Positions 34,634 through 46,319 of a stretch of 64,000 nt of DNA are shown piece by piece. The notes under the pieces are model-generated. The model did no database searches. It had not been told where the DNA came from and worked only from the letters and a program-made list of their open reading frames with translations. Made by a program: the position numbers and the translations under genes. Source of the DNA: Sternotherus odoratus (Eukaryota > Chordata > Testudines > Kinosternidae). The stretch covers positions 92,331,340 to 92,395,339 of the forward strand of contig JAVMKO010000002.1 of assembly GCA_032164245.1 (NCBI GenBank), read 5' to 3'. The number at the start of each line of letters is the position of its first letter. The stretch's first letter is position 1.

Positions 34634-35589
34634 CCCCCACCACGCAACATCATCCTCTCATCCATTTTCACTGCGTACAGCCAGTACGTTACATCATCTT
34701 CTCCAGTGTGATGTGGAGAGCTAGCAGTGTAGCTGATTTGGCGGGTAGGAATTGAGAACCTGCGAGCTACTCTAAGAAATGTTGCCCAAGACAATAAAAA
34801 AATTGTATTCAGTAGCATATGCAGTAGCAGGCCAGCCTACATTCAGGGTTTCAACAGAAAGGAAACAGAGTCAGGGCTCAAAGTGTGGGGGCTGTACCTT
34901 TCTGGGGTGTGACTAACAGAGAGCATTGCTGAATAGGTGGATGACAAAAATAAAGGAAAGGCTCCTAGCTGTCCTCATTCCTCTGCCACACATGCTTTGA
35001 TCTATATTTCATAGAGTCCACCATAACCGTAATCTTCCAATCCTATATTGTGGTGCCCAACCTGAAGCTTGCTCTGGATTATGGCCATTCTGCCACCTAC
35101 AGACTGGAAGGATAAAGTACAAAGGGAGGCATATACAATATTATTTTATAGGTGCTGTGGTTCAGTAGCAGCAGCTCAAGCGCCTCTATTTATTTAGGTG
35201 CTTACAGGACCCCATCCCAGTAGTATCTGAGCAGTTCTACTCTCACCACTAGAAAGCACTACAAAGATATTCAAGGCTTCATAGAACACAAGAAAAATAT
35301 GAGGAAATGTAACCTAACAAAATCAGAATTGCACACAGGAAGGAAAGAAAAGATAGAAGAGATGTCTCTTCTTGAAGGAAGGGTTAGACATAGTTATATT
35401 ACTGTGAGATCTGGAACAGTTACTCTGGGCTGTAGAAAGTCTGAGAGTAGAGGAAAAAATCAAAACCAGACATCTGGCCATCCTTGTCAGAGGGGATTAA
35501 ATATTTTCCTAATGAAGGGCTCATGTAATTGGGTCAAAGTACTCCATATTACACTATTGCTATTCTTATTTATTAGGAGTATCATTATT

Positions 35590-35830
35590 TTTCTAATTAA
35601 TACTTTGATGATGTCTCGGTAAATGAGATCTGTAACATATTGATGTTATGCAGGCATAATTAAAAAGCAGGCCAAAGCAAACCTGCATCTGTACTAATCA
35701 ATGTAAATTGGACTGTGTGTTCCCTCGGACAATTCCAGATGCTGCTGCTATGCGGGTGGCCCAGGAGGTGGCAGTGCTTCCTAATGAATTTTGAAGAGCA
35801 CTAAAATTCAGAAACAAAATGACAAGATAT
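35590..35830. other. Candidate conserved non-coding element
   Basis: This is complex repeat-free sequence with GCATAATTAAAAAGCAGG, AGCAAACCTGCATCTG, TACTAATCAATGTAAATTGG and GATGCTGCTGCTATGCGG words. Paired homeobox, E-box-like and SOX-like sites are visible. No ORF and no splice pattern accompany it. Confidence 0.3.
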
Positions 35831-38082
35831 AGTTAAAAAATAATAAAGGCAGCGCCTGGGACCCCGTTTTTTGTTTCTTCTTGTTTTGACAGATAAAATA
35901 GTTTTCATCTTTCTATTTTTGTGGTGTTTTTTTTAAAATGTGCAAGTGAAAATAATTGGCAAAACTTCAGCTCAGTAACAAATTAGATATAAAAAGTATT
36001 TAAATGTCTTAGAATTGCAAACTGGCAGGGAAATAAAATACAATCAATCTATTTCTTGGAGGGTGTTTTGCGATGGTATTTATAATACTGCACTTTGAGT
36101 CTAGGCTTATTTAGTGAGTCTGGTAGTTTTCTGGGGCTACTGAGTTTCTTTCTGTAAATTCCTCCAGTCACAGAGATTGTTTAGCGCCTTGTAAACCTCA
36201 TGTTATTTTTTTGTGGAAAGGTGTTTTTGGTGCATTTTGGGTGCTTTTCTGCCCTTACTATTCTGTTTGTGCAGTCAAGGTTAAAAAGAAAGCTTAAAGA
36301 GAGTAGAGGCATTTTAATAAGATGAAGCAGAAAAAAAGATAACAGTGAAAATTATCTTGATTACATGACACATCTGAATGCTTCATACAAACAATACTTG
36401 AATGCCAAGGCTATATTTGAGTTCCTATCCAACAGCACTGGAAAATGTTAGTGTACTGGAATTTTTTCTAAGATTGTTTACCTGGAAGTTTCCTGCACTT
36501 CAGTTTTTCTATCTGTGCATGTGAAGCTTGTAGGTGTGAAAGTGAAATGCTGATGGCATTAGATAATAGTATCTGGCATAATATGTGGGGGGGCTGTGAA
36601 ATTTCCTCTGCACATCTATGACGATGCCCTAATTTCTGATCGTTACCTTAGTGTCAGGTCCGTCGGTAACACAAACATATAAATTCTGCCCCAGAAGGTT
36701 TCTGGAGGATGACAAACATTTGTGAGAGACAAGATTGAAAGGACAGTGCGCCACCTAACCTACATTTAGCACAGTCTCTTTGTTCTCCCTGCTGAATGTA
36801 GCCCTGGAGACTAAAGCCCTCTATTTATTCTCAAAGCCAGCATAGTAGCAATAGAAGCTTCTTCACACTGCCTGGCAAATATGCTCCAGCCTTGTCCTGG
36901 AGGGCACACATCTAGTGGCAAGAGAATAGTTTAGTCTTCTTGATCATTGATTCCTGGACCTCTTTGCTGAGACCACAAACAAGGGTTCCTGTTTGTGTCA
37001 TTGTAATGGTGGCCTAGCGATACGGTTATCTGATAAGATTCAGGAACTGGACTGAGGCCACCAATTGTTTCCATAGACGGCACTGACTAGCCATCAGAAG
37101 GCAATGGCTTTTTGTCACCAACACTGTAGGTTGAACTCATATCAGAGGTCCAGAGATGAAAGGTTCCATCCACATATCAGTCACTACCAACCCCCTGACT
37201 CTCCAGTCTTCTCTTAGAACATTTTGTAAAATAAGCTAAATTTAAATAATCAGAACAATGCTAAAAAATTCTGATTTGTGTTGACAAACTTACTCAGCGG
37301 AATTTCAGATGCTCAATTTAGCCCCTCAGCTTTTATCATTGCTGTTCATGTTTCTCGGGGGTATATAATATTTAAAATAAGAAAATATTTGGTTTACCTT
37401 GAAGAAGTTTGGGGTTTAACGTATTTCTTGATTGGGGGTAGTCATTCTGAGCTATGGCAAAAACAGCAGGTGTGAGCTGGCTCTGTCTATGCATCTTATT
37501 TTTCTCCACAGTCTGTGTGTCCGATGAACAGTGAGGTGGGGATTGCTGATAGGCAATAAGCAGAGAAGGGTGAGCAGTTGATTGAACAACAGCAACGATT
37601 GTTAAATCAAGCAGATTTTCTCTAGCTGATAACAGAATAAGAACGTGGCTCTTATTTCTCATTAGAATCTCCTGGTGGTTATGCTGTGTCTAATGGCTGC
37701 CAAAGTCAACAATGTCAACTGCTGGCGTAGCCCTGAACTGGAGGAAACTGTTTGAGGGGATTAGTCCCAGAGAGTACATTAAAATTGGTGGCCATGTCTT
37801 AGTCTTATTCTTCATGCAGTACTTATTTACACTTGTTTATCCTGCGTTTCTGCTACACAGTAAGACAGGTTCATACTCTGGATAGCAGCCAGGAAATGTG
37901 GGTGGGATTTGGACACAAGTGAAATTTACCTGTAGTTTCAGATGGTGCACAGAGGCTTTTGTATTGATGTTGTTGTATAAAATATGATACACGAATGAAG
38001 TAGCACATATTGTACTTCCCTTCCATAACTTTTTCCTACATGGCTACTCTCTGATTCTGGAAAAAGTATATTGCAGAAAGAT

Positions 38083-38232
38083 TTCAGAGTTGTAGATGTG
38101 TTAGTCTGGATCAGCAAAAACAATGGGGAGTACTTGTGGCACCTTAGAGACTAACACATTTATTTGGGCCCATGAAAGCTTATGCCCAGATAAATTTGTT
38201 AGTCTCTAAGGTGCCACAAGTGCTCCTTGTTG
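38083..38232. repeat. Penelope-like/foldback repeat, inverted pair of arms
   Basis: The outer end AGATGTGTTAGTCTGGATCA is followed by AGTACTTGTGGCACCTTAGA and GACTAACACATTTATTTGGG. After a short turn, the same words return inverted (AAATTTGTTAGTCTCTAAGG, TGCCACAAGTGCTCC). The arms are about 55 bp and nearly perfect. The GTGGGC hairpin is not present at the turn. Confidence 0.8.
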
Positions 38233-39039
38233 TTATTGCAGAAAGACAGGGCCAGATTCAATCCTGGGTTAATTCCATTGTCTTTAGTGATGGAGTCACA
38301 CTGAAATGACTTTGTATTGCATTGCCTGGAAGCCTACTTAACCCCCTGGAAATGACATAGAATGGATCTTAAAAGGCCGAGGGAGTACACATAGTTCAGA
38401 ATGTAATAGTGCTCCAAATTAAACCTATATGTGTATTGTAAAGTAAAAAAAGCCACTCCCCTTTTGTTCTGACTTTACTGATAAAACTGTATTTAAAACA
38501 AAACCCAACATGAACACCAGCCTAACCCTGTTCTTTGTGTCTGGCTGCACTCACTTGCTGGTGCTGCATTTACATGTGTGTGTCTCTACGACATCTATGG
38601 CGATAGCACTGCAGTATGGTTCTTAGCACTGCAGTACACTGAACCGCTCTAAGATCCTTTCCCAGTGAGTTGTGGGGAAATTTATCTGTCCTGTTGGGCA
38701 TGGGAAGGGAATTGTGGGAAGGCATTGGAGGACAGTCAGCACGCGAGTGGTTTAGCTGCATTGCAACGTGGTTGGGTCACCAGCCTACAGGTAAGCATCA
38801 CTTGGGTTTTAGGCCTATTCTTCAGGCTGGACCAGCTAAATCAGGTAACGTGCCACTGTCATGCTTTCTAACACAGGGAGCCAGCAGTGGCGTCTTCTGA
38901 GTATGCTACAGTCTCTGTGCTTCCGGAACTCAGAATGAGCCCAAGGATATCAAATCTGAACCATGGCTCTCTTTATGAGTTACATAACAAGATGGCTCCT
39001 GGTTGGGGGCAACAAAAAGCACACTCAGAGGAGGCTGTG

Positions 39040-39395
39040 GAGAGCTGGGGCAGGGGGGCGTGGGGAGGGCACCCTCAGCAAGTATCGGGGGAGGGGGAGT
39101 GCTGCAGGGGAATTGGTCGGGGCGGGGCGGGGATTAAAACAGCTGATTGGCACTGCAAGCCTGGGAGGCGGGAGAAGTGGAGCGGCTCCGGCGTGCTTAG
39201 GTGAGGAGGCGGAGCCAAGGTGAGCTAGAGCAGGGAGCTGCCACAGGGTAGGGTGGGAGGCTTCCCAGGCGGGGAACTGCCGTGGGGGGGGGGGAGGTGC
39301 CAGAGGTAGGGGGGAGGGCAGGGAGCTGCCACAGGGAGGGGGGTGCAAGGTGAAAGTTTTGACTAGGGTGCAAAATATCCTTCCACCGGCCCTGA
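39040..39395. repeat. GC-rich repeat block ending in a hAT-like end
   Basis: The tract is G-rich with a recurring word GGCAGGGAGCTGCCACAGGG (39223 onward and again near 39318). It ends AAAATATCCTTCCACCGGCC and CTG, which read in reverse (CAGGGCCGG) resembles a hAT terminal motif. Gly/Arg/Pro-rich ORFs are artefacts. The left end is unknown. Confidence 0.5.
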
Positions 39396-39639
39396 GCGAA
39401 GAGATACTTTTTCTGTCTGTCTTGGTGTCCAGCTCTTTTTAGCCAAGGGCTACACTCATCTTCTAGACAGAATGGAGTTTAATGAGCAACACCTGTCTCA
39501 AAGAACCATGCCAACGGGTTCTAACATCTACTGACAGAGTGAAGCAATGGGACAACCCTGCCGCCCTGTTACAGTTCCCATCACCTTAGCAGTGGGTGTG
39601 AAAAGAACTTGCTGAAGGAAAGCTAAGGAAAAAAAGAGC

Positions 39640-40085
39640 TTGCTTTTCGTTCTGAATGCGGTGAGGTTTGACGTAGTTCTTATCTCTTGTGGCGGTGAGT
39701 TCCATCGTCTAGTTCAGCTCCTGGGAACATTTTGTCTACTGCAGTCACAGGCCTCCCTTGTTGACTGACAATGGAACGGTACTGTCCTGGGAAGTCAGAA
39801 TCACAGAGGGAGAGGTGATCTCTCAGGTGGGCGGGGATTAATCCCATAAATGACAGAGACCATGAATTGGTTTTGTATTCAGCCGGGAGCTTGTGCAAAG
39901 AGTGGAGCCCTGGCATGATGCTAAGGCCTGTGTTGCTAAGAAGGTGAGCTGTTGTATTTTGCACTGGTTGGGACTTTTTCAGGCTGTGTGGTGTCATTCT
40001 TACAAATAAGGACCGGAGAGTGTGATAAGATTCTTCACTTTCATGTGCACCAAATTCCCCCCACTGTCTGAGCAATAAATAAAGC
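39640..40085. mobile_element. Ancient LINE-derived fragment (tentative)
   Basis: The words GCCGGGAGCTTGTGCAAAGA, GAGCTGTTGTATTTTGCACT and GGTTGGGACTTTTTCAGGCT follow the layout of an old L2/L3-like repeat in which 'number of bases used, length, abundance' blocks recur. A minus-strand ORF of 131 codons (39680-40075) lies over it without catalytic motifs. A related layout appears at 53640-53920. Confidence 0.35.
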
Positions 40086-41424
40086 CTTACTTTGAATAAG
40101 TTATAGGTAAGTGCTTTGTTTTGTAAGCCCTGATGCTTCTTGTTTACTCAGTTTTTCTGAGTTACTGGTGCTGAATCAAAACTCCACCAAGACACTGACA
40201 GACCATAAAGGCACAAGTGGGTCATGAAGGGGAGAGGAAAATTAGCAAGGCTGAACAAGCTTCCTTAGCAGCTCTCTCTAATGCTGTCCAGCTGGCCAGT
40301 GATCTGGAAGCATGTATGTGAGAATAGCACAAAGCCATTCTAATTTAATTCCTCCAGAGAGGAACCATTCCGTCTGTCAGGGTGAGATCCAGAAAGCGTT
40401 CTCCTTATACTGGGTCAGCTGGAAGAAGTCCCACTAACTGAGACAGCTGAGGTGTGCAGATGTTCTCAGCTTTCATGGTCCATGCAGGATTGTGTTACTG
40501 GACATTCAAATGAGTCTCTCTGTCAAGGGAAAATTTCCCAGTGACAAGGCTGTACTTCACACGGTTACATCCCCAGTGATCTCCTCCCTTTTCCACACTT
40601 CTTGTCCTATGTTGAGCGAAATAGAAAAGATAATGATCCTCATTTATATCAGTTAAGGTCTCAACACACTCTGGAATTTTCTTCATTAGTCTTTGAAGAT
40701 GTATTTAGTTTCATTTCTCCTACATTTGCAGGGTGGTTTGCTGCAATGGTACTGAGGTTTCTATTTTCAGTGTACCAGAATGGAGATTTTCATTTCATCT
40801 CAACCTTATTTCCTTCTTTCTTCTTCCCCTTCTCTTGGTTTGTTTCTAATCTTTACCCAGACACCAAGTAGAACCAGATACAGTTTACAACCTGGGATTA
40901 TTCCAGTGACTGTCAAAGATGAAAATGTGTCAGCTAAGGAAGTATGCTGTAGTAGGGTTGCTTTGGAATATAATTTTTTCAAGTGTACAGGTCAAATACT
41001 AGGCTCACTGGTGTTCTGCCATTTCCTCCAGCCTATTTGCACTTGGGGAGGGTGGGGATAAAAGACCTGCCCCCTCAATCGAGACAGAGCCCAGAAAACA
41101 ACTGATTTCATAGGATAACAAATGATAAATAAGAATGTGAGTGCAGGGAGGTCAAAAATTTATAACGAGGGGATTAGATATGGATACTGAGCAGAGCCAT
41201 TTCCTCCAGTGAGACCATGATCTGGCCCTAAGAATCCACTTGAAACAGTTGAGAAAAAGAGCCAGTGGATTTCTGCATGAAATCATACGTATATCCTGGC
41301 TAGGCATGTTCCTGCAACCTCTGACCTGATATGGTAACGAATGAACAGTGCTTCAGTTCCAGCCTCTATTGAGCCTCTGCTTCAGGTTGAGATTTTCAAA
41401 GGAGCTTAAGAAAGATAAATAAAA

Positions 41425-41648
41425 TGAGGAAGACTTTGTAGCACGTTAGAGACTAACCAGTTTATTTCAGCATAAGCTTTCATGGGCTATAGCTTCATTG
41501 GATGCATAGAATGGAACAGAAGTAAGGCATCTGATGAAGTGGGCTATAGCCCACGAACGCTTATGCTGAAATAAACTGGTTAGTCTCTAACGTGCTACAA
41601 AGTCTTCCTCGTTTTATTTACGGATACAGACTAACACGGCTTCTAATC
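41425..41648. repeat. Penelope-like/foldback repeat, inverted dimer with GTGGGC hairpin
   Basis: The left arm (about 41425-41505) and right arm (about 41531-41615) are inverted copies: GACTTTGTAGCACGTTAGAG against CTCTAACGTGCTACAAAGTC. The right arm contains CTGATGA (41531-41537), a perfect 6-bp stem GTGGGC (41539-41544)/GCCCAC (41549-41554) with loop TATA, then GAAC, and ends in the common end GACTAACACGGCTTCT. The left arm has a decayed version of the same hairpin (TGGGCTATAGCTTCATTGG). Confidence 0.8.
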
Positions 41649-41969
41649 TTAAGAAAGATAGGTGCCCAGCTTCCATTGAAAGCCAGTAGGTGCCTGGCTA
41701 CCATTTGTGTTTTTGAAAATCTCCCCCTTAAGTCTTTTCCAATACGCCTCACACTGTTAGAGGCAGGGGGAAGGCAAAAAGAAAGTTTACTTCCACTCTG
41801 TAGATCTTGGGTAGAGGACTTCTGAAAAGGCATTTTTAGAGCCATTCACAACTACAGTTGTGCCAACGGAGACTGTTGGCACTCAGCATTCTCTGAGAAT
41901 CTGGCCTTCTCTTTTTCTGACGTAAGATCTGTAATAATAGGATTGTGGCACCGAAGCGATCCGCTCTAT

Positions 41970-42246
41970 AGGTAGGTCTACACTACCCGCCCGATCGGCA
42001 GGTAGAGATCGATCTTTCGGGGATCGATTTATCGTGTCTCGTCTAGACGTGATAAATCGATCCCCGAACGCTCTCCCGTCGACTCCGGAACTCCACCACA
42101 CCGAGAGACGCAGACGGAGTTGATGTGGGAGCAACTCAGTGCTGTGAAGACGCCGAGGTAAGTCAACCTGAATATTACACTTTTCAGGTAGCTGAAGTTG
42201 CGTATGTTAGGTCGATCCCCCTTCCCCAGGGTAGACCAGGGCTTAG
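41970..42246. mobile_element. Harbinger-like MITE with perfect 17-bp palindrome
   Basis: Ends GGTAGGTCTACACTACC and GGTAGACCAGGGCTTAG are inverted. Inside, 42017-42033 is exactly complementary to 42051-42067. The body is CpG-rich and holds GTCGACTCCGGAACTCCACC, so it looks comparatively undecayed. Confidence 0.65.
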
Positions 42247-42539
42247 AAAAATAATAATAATAAACAGGATGCCTGCTGGGTCAGTATGTAAGTTTCCTGA
42301 ATGATTCTGAAGTGACTGCTTTGCCTTTTTTCTACTGTTACCGTTGCTTATTCTGGATCTATTGTTCTTACGCTATGTGTGACTCAATACAGAGTTTTTT
42401 TAAAAAATCATTTACATTACACAATTTACTGTGAGTGGCTGACAATAACTATTTTTGGGAAAGGGGTCACTGTACAGAGGTTGTCATAAGAGTGATATTT
42501 CCATGTTTTGTGGTTTTTGCTTTGAGACAAATGTCTTTC

Positions 42540-42960
42540 CCACCTATGTATCCCCTAGGTCCAAATTTTTGTTCTGTGTTTGCACAGCATCTATCACTAT
42601 AGGCATCCTGATCCATGGCAAAGGGCTGGTCTACACTACTGTGGTAAATCAGCCTACCTTATGCAACTTCAGTTATGTGAATAATGTCACTGACGTCGAC
42701 GTAGTTAGATCCACTTACCGTGGTGGCTACACTGCACTGTGTCGATGGGCGAGCATCTCCCATCGACTTTCCTTATGCTTTTCGGGGAGGTAGAGTACAC
42801 AAGTGGATGGCAGAGGGCTCTCCCATCGATTTAGTGTGTCTTCACCAGGCCCACTAAATCAACACTCACTGCATCGATTGCAGCAGTGCTGATCTACTGG
42901 TAAGTTAGACCTTCCCTAAGGCTCCTAGGCTGTACAGTAATACAAATAATTATAAATAAT
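42540..42960 (+). mobile_element. L3-type LINE tail split by a nested MITE
   Basis: The left piece TTGTTCTGTGTTTGCACAGC to CATCCTGATCCATGG and the right piece GCTCCTAGGCTGTACAGTAA to TACAAATAATTATAAATAAT are adjacent parts of the same LINE tail as the copy ending at about 57175. The MITE at 42619-42920 lies between. Confidence 0.65.
42619..42920. mobile_element. Harbinger-like MITE nested in LINE tail
   Basis: AAGGGCTGGTCTACACTAC at the left is matched by GTTAGACCTTCCCTAAG at the right. Internal GACGTCGACGTAG and CCCATCGAC words are shared in type with the 41970 copy. It splits an older L3-type tail, which gives the relative age. Confidence 0.65.
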
Positions 42961-43799
42961 AATGCTGCCCTCTTCTGGGAAATGCAAGGAGGTGCAAAGC
43001 AGAGTAATAGAGACAGAAAACCCCTAAAAACTGCCAAGACCCTATTTAGTTATCATTCTGCTGCAGCTCAGGAGAGCTGTGAGCAGCGACACAGAGTCAT
43101 TTACCCATCTGCAGACGTAGGAAGTTTATTTTTAAATATATACGTGAGAAAAGGAGTTTTTAATGAAAGCTCAGCTTCTGCAGAAGTTGATGGCACATGT
43201 TGATGGACAGGTGGTTTCTTAAAGCCCCGTCTATACACCCAGAGTGCTGATACCTCATAACATTGTATCCAGAGTTTATCTTTACCCTGGCTAGTTCTGC
43301 CCCTGACAAAATTGAAATAAAGGATTCCTTCACTAAAGGAAACCCCATAGCGTAAATTCCCCTTCTTTACCACTGTAACTATATTGTGACTCTTTTTCCC
43401 CTAAGCAAAACAGCAACAGTATTTTCAGTCCCCAGACAAATGAACGTATATATGTGTACATGTATCTAAAGAGAAGAGTCTGCCAAGCTCTTCCGCTGTT
43501 TTAGAGATGGTGTTAACACGTTTACTTCTATAGACAGGTTTATAGACTTGTTTCCCATCAATGAGCAGCCCTGCCTGCATTAATTCTTCCCACTGAAACT
43601 AATGAGTGTGAGGATGGATCTGACTGCATGGCTTTCAAGGGAATTCATTCTGTATCTTTCATGTTAGCGATATCTGTGAAAAACAGGAAACTGTTTTCCC
43701 ATCTCATTCACATAATAGATAAGATGAGAAATTAGCTGCTCAATGAGCATCCTGGGGGCTGTTCATTTTGTCACAATAAATAAGACTCTGCTGCTGCCT

Positions 43800-43831
<32 letters not shown>

Positions 43832-43848
43832 CACACACACACACACAC
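43800..43848. repeat. (GT)n(GC)3(AC)n microsatellite, palindromic
   Basis: A TG run passes through GCGCGC into a CA run, so the whole about 49 bp is self-complementary and purine-pyrimidine alternating. Confidence 0.97.
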
Positions 43849-44019
43849 GGTCTATCCATCTGAGAGTTGCTTTGCCTCATTGCTACAGATTCTTATGGAA
43901 AAAAAAAAGGTTTTCCCTGTGTACGTTTTTCTCTGTCAGTTTTAATTGCTAGACGATTGCAAAGCCATTTGAATTTTCCATGGCCATCTATGGTGCTGTA
44001 TATATGCAAGCAATCGAAT

Positions 44020-44393
44020 ACCGTAGTTCCTCAGAGTTATGAACTGAATGGTCAGCCACATACCTTGTTTGGAACCGGAAGTATGCCATCAGGCAGTAGA
44101 GGGGAAAAAAAGAAGCAAATACTGTACTGTACAGTATGGTGTTAAATGTAAACTACTAAAAAAAGGGAAGGATTGGACAAAGTAAGGAAATTGTTTCTGT
44201 GCTTGTTTCATTTAAATTAAGATGGTTAAAAGCAGCATTCTTCTTCCACATAGTAAAGTTTCAAAGCCGTATTACATCAGTGTTCAGCTGTGAACTTTTG
44301 AAAATAATGTTTTGTTCAGAGTTATGGAACATTTCAGAGTTACGAACAACCTCCACTCCGGATGCTTGTTTGTAACTCTGAGGTTCTGTTGTA
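44020..44393 (-). mobile_element. Tigger/pogo-like MITE, longer copy
   Basis: The ends TAGTTCCTCAGAGTTATGAA and GTAACTCTGAGGTTCTGTTG are inverted. The element is the reverse orientation of the 1582 copy and keeps an internal stretch lost there. No transposase reading frame is present. Confidence 0.75.
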
Positions 44394-45179
44394 GATAAAT
44401 TTTGGACAGTTACAGGCAATGGGCAGGATTTTCAAAAGTGTCTAAGTGAGTTTGAAGGACAAGTCCCATTGACCTTCAAGGGGACTTCTGTGCTTACTCC
44501 CAGGAGTGCTTTTGAGAATCCCATCCAGTAAACTTTACCTCTGTGCACAGCAAATGTCTGTTGTCTGTAGCCTACTGGAGAGATTGAGAGTTTCTTTGGG
44601 TTTGATTGGGCAAGCTTTACTCAGGTAGGTAATCCCAATTTTACTCACCTGGGTAATCCTAGTGATCTCAATGGGACTGCCAGCAAGAGTACTTGCTTCC
44701 CTACCTCCATAAGGATTGCCCAATTGGCTCCTTTGTGTGAGCTGAGTGGAGTACCGATTCCACTAATGACAGTGCCCAACTCCTACAGACTTCAGTGGGA
44801 GCAGGATTGGGCCTATTGTCTTAGCTATGTATAGCTGGCTGATGGCATGTGATAAGTTAAAGCTTCTTTGATGCTTATTTAAAGCTTTCTTTGATGCTTC
44901 TTTGATGCTTACTGTCCTTTACCTTGCATTTCATGAAGAGCATATTGGACACTAACGTGAAACTGACTTCTGGGAGGATTGATTCTGTTTAAAAGCTGGG
45001 GATTCATTTTAGAAGCAAACAAAAGTATTCCCGTGTGGATGCAGTTAAAAGAGAAGGTGCTTTCTCCCCTCAGATCTAACTTCCTAACCTTCAGGCAGGC
45101 CCAGCCAGGAAAGCAGTGCGCAGCTTGGGAGAAAAAGGGAAGTGTAGTAAAGCAGGATTTTGGGCTGTTTTTTTGTTTG

Positions 45180-45560
45180 TTTAATGTTTAGAAACCTAAA
45201 GAAAAGGAAATCAATTATGAGGCCTACCTGAATTTTATTTCCTCACCAAAAATCAAATTACTCAGCAAACTTATCGCTTGCTATTGCAGGCCTCGGTATT
45301 AAAGAAAACAATCAGGCCAGCAGGATTAATCTCTGACAGCTGCCTTATCTTTAACTTGCACCTTTGTTATTTTCTGATGAGCTTCTCTTTTTTTGCTGCC
45401 ACGTTGCACCATACCTCACTGGTTCCTTTCATTTTATCATCAGGCAGGAGCGGAGGACCTTTCAGTTTATTAAAAAACCTTTATTTGTGAAGAACAAAGA
45501 GGGGGGGGAAAAAGGCAAACAATGAGGTCAGACAATCTCCTTCCTGCCAGGAGTCACTCA
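45180..45560. other. Candidate conserved non-coding element
   Basis: A repeat-free stretch with ATCAATTATGAGGCC, CTTATCGCTTGCTATTGCAG, AATCTCTGACAGCTGCC and TTATCATCAGGCAGGAGCGG words. The texture is that of conserved desert DNA rather than decayed repeat. Confidence 0.28.
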
Positions 45561-46319
45561 CCTGTTATTTAGAGTGTTATCAGTTCGGGGAGACTTGCAT
45601 CATTGAAAATCAAGGGCTGACAGGCGACTGTGTTAAAACGCACACACACGGAAAACAAAACAAACGCCCAAACTCTGACTGACGCATAGCAACCTCCAGA
45701 CAAGGTCCTTGGCTGCCAAAGCTGCAATATTCTCACTTGTTTCTTGGGGATTTGTTCTATTCTCTGTGCATTTTGGCAGTAGGGATCCAATACAAAAGAA
45801 TACACCTTTGACAAGTTTGGTGGCACACGTGTATATATAAGCTGGAAACGGTTTGCTCTGTGATCAAGGGAGGCCTCCATTTTGTGTTATGCTTCCTTAC
45901 TTGTTCTTCGTTATCTTTGAGGTATATGGCAAAATGATTTTGAGACAGCCATTCACTTCTGATTAGGTTGGTCGTGTGCCACTTTGACTTAGCTTTGCTA
46001 ATTAGACTGATTAAACGAGCAGCCATAGCAGCGCGGTCAGGTATAAACACAGAGCACCACCCACCAGCGGCAGTCAGTGTTACGCGGGCTGTGATTTTCC
46101 CTCCACACAGGAAATGCTTCCAGCACTTGCCTTGGTTGTTGACTTTGCGCTGGCATGGTCACAGCATTGCAGAGGTCATATGATTTCTGCCTACAAAATA
46201 CTGGGATTTTATAAGTGTTTGCACCACTCCAGCCATAACAGGCCTGATTTACAACACCATCACCCCATTTTCAAACCAATCACCCTAAAATATCACAAAC
46301 CACGTTTCACTCCAGGGCA

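Noticed and set aside
34367..34755. Frames with Cys-Val or Val-Cys repeats
   Set aside because: Translation of the (TG)n microsatellite.
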